Below, piece by piece: positions 56,309 through 64,000 of a stretch of DNA of 64,000 bases. Both the position numbers and the translations under genes were made by a program. The DNA lies in assembly GCA_014804645.1 (NCBI GenBank), contig JAAUZI010000018.1, forward strand, positions 45,031 through 109,030, read 5' to 3'. Under the pieces are notes generated by a model that made no database searches, had not been told where the DNA came from, and worked only from the letters and a program-made list of their open reading frames with translations. Positions within the stretch are counted from its first letter, which is position 1. Each line of letters begins with the position of its first letter. This DNA comes from Lachnospiraceae bacterium (GTDB lineage: Bacteria; Bacillota; Clostridia; Lachnospirales; Lachnospiraceae).

Positions 56309-58579
56309 ATGCTGGGAACAGCAGGTGACAAAATTATCATAGGCTATGATCTGGGAAATGAGTTTTCGCAGATCAGCTACTCCTATTTGTCTCAGGACAG
56401 TGAGGTGGAAACCCTGTCCTGCGTGGCGGGGGAGGAACATTATAATATTCCCACCATACTGTGCAAACGTCAGGGCACGGGGCAATGGTTTTTCGGCAGG
56501 GAGGCTCTGCGCTTTGCCCAGGACAATCCCCAGGAGGCCATTGTGGTGGAGGGCCTGGTGGAGTTGGCAATGGCGGGGGAGCAGGTGCTGATCGACGAGG
56601 AAGCCTATGAGCCGGTGGCTCTTTTGACCCTGTTTATGAAGAGGAGTCTGGGGCTGCTGTCCATGGTGTCTGCCCCGGAGCGGGTCGTAGCCATGATGAT
56701 TACCTGCAGAAAGCTGAGCAGCGCTCTGATTCAGACACTGAACCAGACAGTGACGGGGCTGGGGCTGGGCTATACCAGGGTGTATTACCAAAGCTATGCG
56801 GAGAGCTTTTACGACTATATGCTCTATCAGCCCAAGGATCTGTGGTCCTTTCAGACGGTGCTGTTTGACTATCGCGAGGACGGGATCTACAGCATGCGCA
56901 TGGAGTGCAACAAGCGGACCACCCCGATAGTGGCCTATATCCACCAGTGGATATACCCCTTCAGCGGGGAGAGCTGTCTGCCGGATATCAGCGGGCTGGA
57001 CAGCGGCAGGGTGGCGCAGCTGGACCGGGAGCTGCTGGAGGTAGTACGGCAGGAGTGCGAAAAGGGCACAGTGTCCGCAGTGTATCTGATTGGAGAGAGC
57101 TTTGCGGAGGAATGGATGTCTCAGAGCCTGCAGTATCTCTGCAGGGGCAGGCGGGTGTTTCAGGGGGTAAATCTGTACAGCAAGGGCGCGGTCTATTGTC
57201 TGCTGGACAAGCATTTCGGCAGCAAGGCGGGCAAGGAGCATGTGTTCCTGGGCGGAGACAAGCTGAAATATAATATCGGTATGGAAGTGCTGCGCCAGGG
57301 GGAGGAGTCCTATTATGCTCTGCTGGATGCGGGAGAAAACTGGTACGAATCGGAATATTGCTGCGAATTCTATGTAAGGCAGGCCGCAGCCATCAGTCTT
57401 GTGGTCACTCCCCTGATCTCCGGCGGCGTGACCCGGGTGCCTCTCTCATTGGGAGAACTGCCCCAGGAGCACGAGGTCTCCGAGGAGGATGAGTTCGGGT
57501 ACTGTGAATTTTCCAGAATCGGAATGAAACTGTATCTGGAGGGAGAGAGACAACTCTGTGTGGAGCTGGAGGACTTGGGATTCGGGGAGATCAGACCGGC
57601 CACCGAGCTTACATGGCGGCAGAGGATCACCTGCGGGGAGGACCGTCCGGAGGAGAGCCGGGGCGGTGCGGCGGCAGTGATGGTCTGCGTGGGGGATTAC
57701 GCCCAGGAGCCGTATGTACTTCCCAAGCTGGGAGTGCGGGTATACTGTATGGAGGAGCTGTGCTACTGTCTGAAAGAAAATGCCTTTTTGTTGGACAGCG
57801 CCGTCATGAACGACGGACTGCTTGAATTTATCCGAAAGGATTGCCAGCTGCCCGGCCTGGCGCAGACGCTGTATCCTCTGGTACATCAGCAGGGTTCCCT
57901 CAGCGGCTTTGTGTCCCAGATTCTGACTTATGTGGGACTCTATGACCCGGAGACTGTGGGCCAGGTGGAGGAGACGCTGAGAACGGGATCGGGATTGTCG
58001 GATTTTGAGAAACAAAAACTCCAGACGGACCATCTGGTGGAGCAGAAAAGATATGAGGAGGCGCTGAGATCTTACGAGCAGCTGCTGGCGCGGATACGGG
58101 AAAACCAGGAGATGGAGGTGCCTGCGCTGCAGACGCTGACGGCGGATATTCTGCACAACCAGGGCGTGGTGTATGCCAGGCAGATGCTCTACGGCCGTGC
58201 CGCAGAGATGTTCTTGAAGGCATGGAAGACAGGCGGCGGGCAGACGGCATATTTTACGGATTATCTGACAGCCAGCAGAATGTGGCTGCCGGAGCGGGAC
58301 TATGTGGCTCTGGCGGCGGAATACCCGGACCGGTATCGAGAATCTCTGGAGTTGGAGCAGGCCATGGAGGCCACGGAGCAGGCGTGGAGAGACACGCCGG
58401 AGTACAAGCGCCTGGCGCAGCTGCGCATGCGCAGAGCCGACGGGGAGCTGCAGGAGTACTGTGAGGAGACGGATCGGATTTTGCAGACGGTCAAGAACGA
58501 TTATCGCAAGAGAACCGGCGTAAGGAGATCGGTCAGAGGAGGTTCCCCGCAGAGTGGGATACCGAAAGGTTCTGATTGA
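56309..58579 (+). CDS. DUF5716-like protein: Hsp70/actin-fold N-terminal region with TPR-like C-terminus
   Basis: IIIGYDLGNEFSQISYSYL (phosphate-1-like), YNIPTILCKRQGTGQWFFGREAL, VLFDYREDGIYSMRM (phosphate-2-like); C-terminal helical repeats. Confidence 0.75.
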   Translation: MLGTAGDKIIIGYDLGNEFSQISYSYLSQDSEVETLSCVAGEEHYNIPTILCKRQGTGQWFFGREALRFAQDNPQEAIVVEGLVELAMAGEQVLIDEEAYEPVALLTLFMKRSLGLLSMVSAPERVVAMMITCRKLSSALIQTLNQTVTGLGLGYTRVYYQSYAESFYDYMLYQPKDLWSFQTVLFDYREDGIYSMRMECNKRTTPIVAYIHQWIYPFSGESCLPDISGLDSGRVAQLDRELLEVVRQECEKGTVSAVYLIGESFAEEWMSQSLQYLCRGRRVFQGVNLYSKGAVYCLLDKHFGSKAGKEHVFLGGDKLKYNIGMEVLRQGEESYYALLDAGENWYESEYCCEFYVRQAAAISLVVTPLISGGVTRVPLSLGELPQEHEVSEEDEFGYCEFSRIGMKLYLEGERQLCVELEDLGFGEIRPATELTWRQRITCGEDRPEESRGGAAAVMVCVGDYAQEPYVLPKLGVRVYCMEELCYCLKENAFLLDSAVMNDGLLEFIRKDCQLPGLAQTLYPLVHQQGSLSGFVSQILTYVGLYDPETVGQVEETLRTGSGLSDFEKQKLQTDHLVEQKRYEEALRSYEQLLARIRENQEMEVPALQTLTADILHNQGVVYARQMLYGRAAEMFLKAWKTGGGQTAYFTDYLTASRMWLPERDYVALAAEYPDRYRESLELEQAMEATEQAWRDTPEYKRLAQLRMRRADGELQEYCEETDRILQTVKNDYRKRTGVRRSVRGGSPQSGIPKGSD

Positions 58580-58607
58580 GCGTTCTAGCCGGAGGAAAGA
58601 GGTTGAT

Positions 58608-59792
58608 TTGAAGATTTTTGATTTTTTTCGCAAAATTTTTACCCCTAAAAGCAGAAGAAAAGTCCAGGAGGGAGAATGGGAGAAACTGGTAAACGCCCGG
58701 GACGCGGTGGACTTTGAGAAGGAGGAGGAGCGCAGCCGGTATGTGACAGACTGTCTGGAACAGATTGCGGAGGCGTCCAAGGAGCTGGATATGCTCCAGG
58801 GCGAATACGGCAGGGTGACGGCATATCTGACGGATCTGGAGGAGTTGGAGGCGCTGCCGGAGCAGGAGAGGGAAAGCCTGGAGATCACGGCTCACAAGCT
58901 GCAGAATATGGAGCGGGAGTACGAGGATTTTGCCCAGCGCAAAAACAGAATGGACGATGCCCTCTATTATCAGATGAAGAACCGGGAATCGGAGCTGGAG
59001 GAGGGCATAACAAAAATCCGGGATGCCGAGCAATACGGCACCCTGGTGAAACAGGACCTGCAGCGTCTCGAAGGGGAGAGACATGCCTATGAATACCGCA
59101 AAAACGAGCTGCATGGCATGATGGAGAACCTGCGGGGAATGGCGGTGATCTTTTTGACAGCCCTTGTAATCTGTATGCTGCTGCTGGCTGTGCTGCAGTT
59201 TGCATTTCGGATGCAGACGCAGATCGGATACTTTATCGCAGTGCTGGCTGCTGCCCTGGCCCTGACAATCCTGGCGGTGAAATATATGGATGCGGACCGG
59301 GAGATGGATCGGGTGCTGCGCGATGCCAGGAGGCTTGTCAAGCTCCAAAACAAGGTGAAAATCCGTTATGTGAACAACAAAAATCTGCTGGATTACTATT
59401 ATATAAAATATGATGTGGACAGTGGAAAGAAACTGGAAAAGCGCTATCACCATTATCTGGAGGAGAAGGAACAGCGCAAGCAGTTTGCGGAGACGGAGGC
59501 CAGGCGGGAGTATTATCACAAGCAGCTGATGAGTCAGCTGGGACATTATCACATTCAGTATCCCGAGCAGCTTTCGGGGAATGTATCCGTGATTCTGGAC
59601 CGCAGAGAACAGGTGGAGAGACGCCACGAGCTGATCCTGCGCAGGCAGTCCCTGCGCAAGCAGATGGAGTACAACAGCACGGTGGCCGCAGAGGCAAAGC
59701 AGGAGATCAAGGATATCGTGACAGCCTATCCCCGGTACGCGCTGGAAATCACCGAGATGGTGGACCGCTATGACGGTGGGTACAGGAAGTAG
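58608..59792 (+). CDS. Coiled-coil membrane protein, third gene of the operon
   Basis: Long charged coiled coil flanking two TM segments (MAVIFLTALVICMLLLAVLQFAF, IGYFIAVLAAALALTILAV); TTG start 58608 preceded by GGAGGAAAGAGG, or ATG 58554. Confidence 0.7.
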   Translation: MKIFDFFRKIFTPKSRRKVQEGEWEKLVNARDAVDFEKEEERSRYVTDCLEQIAEASKELDMLQGEYGRVTAYLTDLEELEALPEQERESLEITAHKLQNMEREYEDFAQRKNRMDDALYYQMKNRESELEEGITKIRDAEQYGTLVKQDLQRLEGERHAYEYRKNELHGMMENLRGMAVIFLTALVICMLLLAVLQFAFRMQTQIGYFIAVLAAALALTILAVKYMDADREMDRVLRDARRLVKLQNKVKIRYVNNKNLLDYYYIKYDVDSGKKLEKRYHHYLEEKEQRKQFAETEARREYYHKQLMSQLGHYHIQYPEQLSGNVSVILDRREQVERRHELILRRQSLRKQMEYNSTVAAEAKQEIKDIVTAYPRYALEITEMVDRYDGGYRK

Positions 59793-59879
59793 AGGGATTT
59801 GAAAGGAGAAATGCATAATTTAACTTGGCAATAACTGCGGGGGAGGAATAAAAATTCCGGTTTATCGAGAATATGTCTG

Positions 59880-60166
59880 GAGCAGTGAAACCCCTTAATT
59901 CAGATAGGGTCTATGGAAGAAAAATTACTTTTTGTACCCAATATAAGTATGGAAATACCTTGATTTATGGATGTTTAGTGCATTAGCGGGGTCTATACAC
60001 AAAAATTTCGCTTTTTGTCCCATGTTTTGGCGCTAAAGCGGGGTACAAGTGACAAATTTTTCTGTATAGACCCTCACCGCTCTTCCAAGAGACATTTTTG
60101 CTCTGAAATTGGTGCCTGCAGTGGATACAAAATGATATTTTTTCTGCATAGACCCCGCAGATAAAA
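59880..60166. repeat. Palindromic repeat array 2 (GGGTCTATACAGAAAAA type)
   Basis: Units GGGGTCTATACACAAAAATTT, AAATTTTTCTGTATAGACCC, ATATTTTTTCTGCATAGACCCC, degenerate GGGTCTATGGAAGAAAAATT. Confidence 0.75.
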
Positions 60167-60302
60167 AACAGGCAGAATTTCATATTTTCTTTGGGTTAAT
60201 TTGGAATGGAAATCTCGTCATATGGAAAAACGACTTGAAAAAATCGGGCTTGGCAAATCGGGATTTTACGGTAACATATAGAGTAGAAAGGAAGATAATT
60301 TG

Positions 60303-60677
60303 ATGGGGGTTGGAAAAGGATATTTCATAAAAGTTGTTGAGGATGCAGGAAAATATATTTTTCAGCTTTGGTATGTTGCAAAACAAGAAATGGGTTATTC
60401 ACGAGCATATAGCACATATAAAGAATGTGAAGAAGGGGTTGAAAAATTCAAAAAGTATCTGATAAATTGTAGACCTACAGAAGAAAATGAGCTTGTGAAG
60501 ATAATAAAGTTGGGTAGTAGAAACTTCATTTACGAATTTTCGGATGAAAATGGAGAGGTTTTATATACCAGTAGACATATTGAAACGAAGGTAAATTGCA
60601 AAAAATCAGCACTACGTACATGTAAAAATTTTGTTGATGCAGACATTAAAGATTTTTTGAGTAAGAGCCACCTATAA
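60303..60677 (+). CDS. Small protein resembling tandem DUF1508/YegP modules
   Basis: GYFIKVVEDAGKYIFQLWYVAKQEMGYSRAYSTYKECEEGVEKFKKYL repeated in degenerate form as IYEFSDENGEVLYTSRHIETKVNCKKSALRTCKNF. Confidence 0.5.
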   Translation: MGVGKGYFIKVVEDAGKYIFQLWYVAKQEMGYSRAYSTYKECEEGVEKFKKYLINCRPTEENELVKIIKLGSRNFIYEFSDENGEVLYTSRHIETKVNCKKSALRTCKNFVDADIKDFLSKSHL

Positions 60678-61094
60678 TTTTATTTTTATAACGGCTTTTT
60701 AATGTTCATTCACAAAATGAATGTAGGAAAGAAACCATTTATCGGGTAGAACAATAAATTCATAATTATAGGGAATAGAGGGGTATCTAGTATATTTATT
60801 CGTAGAGGTTATTTTTTGTTCTGGACAACGAAAACAGTTGTCTGTAATAGGTATCGTCAAGATGCGGTATTTAATAAATCCAGAGATCATTGGGGGATTA
60901 CTTTTATTGAATTATCAATTGAAAGGTTTGATGTTTCAATACCTGCAATTATGAAATTCGCTTTTTAAGATTTCCATTATCAAGAAATAACACTAAACTA
61001 GTTACTTAAAATCATAGAAAACACTAATCGAGCTGGCGCAGGGAAAATTATTTCAACAGAATATGATTAGTGCAAAAAGGGGATTTGGCTGTTT

Positions 61095-61514
61095 GTGAGG
61101 AAGGTGAGCGAGAATATGAACGAAAAATTAACAGTTGAAAGTATTGATGAAAACATTATTATTTTTAGGATTACCAAATATCAACCGGGAATGCCTGCAA
61201 CAGAGATTTATGACCTTACCAGGACATGCTGGAAGGTAAATGTGGAAAAAGCGAAAAAGGCAGTTTTGGCGTTTGCTGTCCATAAAGGACTTGTACTTGA
61301 AGTTTATAGAATTGCTAAGTGGGTTCCAGGGCACTCTACCTACAACAGCATTCCTGTGTCTGACGAAATAAAAAAGCGGGACAAGCAGGAAGGAAGATGG
61401 GAATTTGTAGGCCGCGTAGCCGATAATCTACGAGAGAAATATGTCGGAAAAAATGTGAGCGGTTTTTTCAAAAAAGGTAATCAACATCCGTTCATATATA
61501 TCTATAAGAAATAA
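61095..61514 (+). CDS. Small protein with EVYRIAKW...GRWEFVG...YVGKNVSGFFKKGNQHPF domain
   Basis: ORF; C-terminal pattern recalls small domains seen in restriction/defence-associated proteins (recollection, unverified). Confidence 0.5.
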   Translation: MRKVSENMNEKLTVESIDENIIIFRITKYQPGMPATEIYDLTRTCWKVNVEKAKKAVLAFAVHKGLVLEVYRIAKWVPGHSTYNSIPVSDEIKKRDKQEGRWEFVGRVADNLREKYVGKNVSGFFKKGNQHPFIYIYKK

Positions 61515-61637
61515 GATATTATTACATTATGGTATGCAAGCTGGCCGCTTGATAACTTCCCGTTTGTAGAACTGGTAAATCGAAGTTTAATGAGAAGTCT
61601 GGCGAATTTTCTTTTTGGTCAAGAAAGGAATAAATAT

Positions 61638-62315
61638 TATATGAAATATAAATTAAAGCAAATGTGGAGAAATATTAAGATATATGCTAGTTTACCACAT
61701 TTTTGGATATTGGGAACTATTTTAGTTCTTTCAATAATTACATGTGCGATTTCAGTAGCGTGTATGAAACTCAATCCATTTCTATCATCTGTGTTTGCAA
61801 ATATTTTTGCAGGGTTAATAACAGGGATAGTTATTAGTTTGATTTCTACAATAAAATCAATAACATTATATAGAACAGAGTGTATAATTGAATGGCTTGA
61901 TTCATTGCATAAAGACATATTGAAATATATAAGTATGTATAAAAAAATGGTTTTTCGGAGTCAGAAAGATTTTGACAGCGATGAAACATTATACAACCAT
62001 ATATATGGAACATTATGTTGTGGAAATGATATAAATGTGGCAATAAGTCAAGGAAAGTTTGATTATTCATTACCTTTTGATCCGTATAAATACATGAAAA
62101 ATAAGTTTGAATATGATGCTATAAATTGTTCTAAAAATAATGATAAACTAAGAGAACAAATCATGCTATTAGATATAAAAAATGTTACAAACAATGAACT
62201 GAGAAATTTGTTTGAGGATATGGACAGACAATTAAAAATCTTGAATGGTAAAATCCTGAAACATATTACAAATTTGAAAACAAGAAAGAAAGCAATAAAT
62301 ATTTCTTTTATGTAA
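61638..62315 (+). CDS. Hypothetical membrane protein (two TM helices)
   Basis: FWILGTILVLSIITCAISVACM and SSVFANIFAGLITGIVISLIS; AT-rich ORF with AAGAAAGG before ATG 61638. Confidence 0.55.
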   Translation, partial: YMKYKLKQMWRNIKIYASLPHFWILGTILVLSIITCAISVACMKLNPFLSSVFANIFAGLITGIVISLISTIKSITLYRTECIIEWLDSLHKDILKYISMYKKMVFRSQKDFDSDETLYNHIYGTLCCGNDINVAISQGKFDYSLPFDPYKYMKNKFEYDAINCSKNNDKLREQIMLLDIKNVTNNELRNLFEDMDRQLKILNGKILKHITNLKTRKKAINISFM

Positions 62316-62431
62316 GCATCTATTTAAGGGAAAGATGACACTAAAATGATGACACACATAAATTTCTGTTTATCGGAAGAGGAACGGGGCGCTAAAGTAT
62401 CTCGTGCAAAAATATCTAAGGAGGGACCTTT

Positions 62432-63239
62432 ATGAAAAAGCTGTTCACTGTCATTCGTCAGGGTAAGTTGGACGAGGTGATTCGCATTCTGGACAACAAC
62501 CCGGACCTGATTTCCTGCCTTGCCGTGGCCCCGCCCAAAAAGGATCACGGTCAGTCCCCGCTGATGGTGGCCATCAAGAGCGACAATCCGGCGGTGGCCC
62601 ATCTGCTGCTGGATCGAGGGGCGGACGTGAATTTTCAGGATGAACCCAGCCAGCCCCACAACGAATCTTGTCCCATCTGGTATCTTGCCGTGGGCCAGTG
62701 CTTTATGCGGGCGGGAGACCATGTGTCCCAGGCCATGAAGAATCGGTCAAAGGAATTTTTCCTGCTGCTGCGCCGCCTGTTGGATATGGGTATGGATCCC
62801 AATCAGAAGGCGACATCTGATTTTGGGGTCCCGCAACGCCTGGCAGTATGCATTGGACTAGTATGACAATTTCGCCCGCTCGTCCTATACGAGCTACAAT
62901 ACGGAGGGGGACAAGAGTCACAACCGCCAGCTGAGGGAGATGCTCAAGGCGGTGCTGGACGAGCTGCTGGCTCACGGGGTGGACATCCACGATTACGAAT
63001 TGACCGAGGAGCGCAGGGCTACCACTTCCCTCCTTATACGCAATCTGGAGGAGGGCCGGGAGCTGTTTGACGGTTTTCATGGCCTGGACCCGGAGAAACT
63101 GAAACCTCTTACGGTCAAGTATCGGGGAAAGGAACATATTATCCAGCCCATGTCGGTGGAGGAACAACGTCAGCGGTACGAAATCAAATGGCGGGAGCTG
63201 GAGCCAGTTCTCCGCTCTTATCATGAGAAAACACTCTAA
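62432..63239 (+). pseudogene. Ankyrin-repeat protein gene disrupted by a frameshift and an in-frame TAG
   Basis: Intact frame up to ...PNQKATSDFGVP, continuing in another frame as NAWQYALD*YDNFARSSYTSYNTEGDKSHNRQLREMLKAVLDELLAHGVDIHDYE. Confidence 0.75.
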
Positions 63240-63291
63240 ATGCCAGTTTACCAAGCTGTAAAATCGGGATTTAATCAAGGGGGATATTCAA

Positions 63292-64000
63292 ATGGAAACA
63301 CAGTTTTCGAGAGCAAAAGTAATAAGACATATCGTCATCTATGTTTTGCTGTTTTTCGCAGGTGATTTACTTAGCACTGTGGTGTTTGACTTGCTTTATA
63401 TGGTGGTTAAGTTGCCCATACGAGGACTATATTCTATTTTGCGAACATCGGGCTGTTTCATATTTACGTATTTTTTGTTTTGGTTTTACACGACAAAGAT
63501 TCTCCATCTGAAAATGAGGGATTTTAGAATTACCTGTTCAATTAAAAAGTGGGCTGTTTTATATGCTGTTATCCTCCCTGCTTTTGTTATTATTTGTTAT
63601 TTAGTAATAGGAAGATTGACAGTAACAGGGTTAAATGTTGGTGAGATAACTGTGGCCGTCATATACTCTGTCGTTACGGCTTTGAAAGCAGGCATTTTAG
63701 AAGAGATGCTGTTTCGTGGATATATTATGAAGTTGCTTGAAAAAAGATGGAACAGATCTCTTGCAATTTTACTGCCGTCTTTCCTGTTCAGTTTATTACA
63801 TATTCCATCAATGGAAGTATTTAGTGTTGCAGGCGTCTTACTATTAGTTATCAGTGGGACGTTGGTAGGTGTCATGTTTTCTCTTATTGCGTATAAAGGA
63901 GACTCTATAAGTAACAGCAGCTTGTTTCATGTAATATGGAATTTTATTTTAGTAACAGATATTATACATATTACAACTGCACAGGGTGTTTATGGAGAGC
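63292..64000 (+). CDS. CPBP-family intramembrane metalloprotease (3' end beyond window)
   Basis: METQFSRAKVIRHIVIYVLLFFAGDLL...LKAGILEEMLFRGYIMKLLEK...FSLLHIPSMEVF...HVIWNFIL. Confidence 0.85.
   Translation, partial: METQFSRAKVIRHIVIYVLLFFAGDLLSTVVFDLLYMVVKLPIRGLYSILRTSGCFIFTYFLFWFYTTKILHLKMRDFRITCSIKKWAVLYAVILPAFVIICYLVIGRLTVTGLNVGEITVAVIYSVVTALKAGILEEMLFRGYIMKLLEKRWNRSLAILLPSFLFSLLHIPSMEVFSVAGVLLLVISGTLVGVMFSLIAYKGDSISNSSLFHVIWNFILVTDIIHITTAQGVYGE

Noticed and set aside
59983-60183. 66-aa minus ORF (…GLYRKICHLYPALAPKHGTKSEIFVYRPR)
   Set aside because: Lies in repeat array 2 and is explained by it.
60699-60890. 63-aa minus ORF in an otherwise ORF-poor stretch
   Set aside because: Could be a gene fragment, but too short and unrecognised to call; surrounding 60700-61090 looks like degraded intergenic DNA.

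Overview
The window is about 64 kb of a Gram-positive, spore-forming Clostridia-type chromosome. It looks Lachnospiraceae-like, but that is inference from gene content. Most of it is ordinary core genome: holA, an SfsA-MutY fusion, glyA, an ACT protein-hom-aspartate kinase run, metY, rarA, hpf, tcdA, trxB, cell-wall hydrolases, a GerA-family germination protein, two tRNAs, and a complete crotonyl/butyryl-CoA cluster (thl-crt-hbd-bcd-etfB-etfA). AT-rich accessory patches lie at about 17.3-17.8, 26.4-28.8 and 60.2-64 kb. The points I most want checked are: (1) a three-gene operon at 52.5-59.8 kb encoding a giant beta-sandwich/solenoid protein (DUF5717-like), an Hsp70/actin-fold ATPase-like protein (DUF5716-like) and a coiled-coil membrane protein, divergent from a SpoIID-like/peptidoglycan-binding gene; (2) a dispersed family of at least 7 intergenic stem-loop elements with conserved ends (ATATC...GATATGC) and compensatory variation in the stem, mostly just upstream of start codons; (3) two arrays of GGGGYMTATACAGAAAAA palindromes; (4) a cluster of DnaA-box-like 9-mers upstream of hpf; (5) a perfect WalR-type direct repeat upstream of an NlpC/P60 hydrolase; (6) a compact candidate small RNA at 15.32-15.48 kb; (7) a recurring AAATCGGGATT motif before accessory genes; (8) a double-lesion ankyrin pseudogene. 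No CRISPR array, prophage, transposase or integrase was recognised. All family names are from reading translations by eye; no database search was run.
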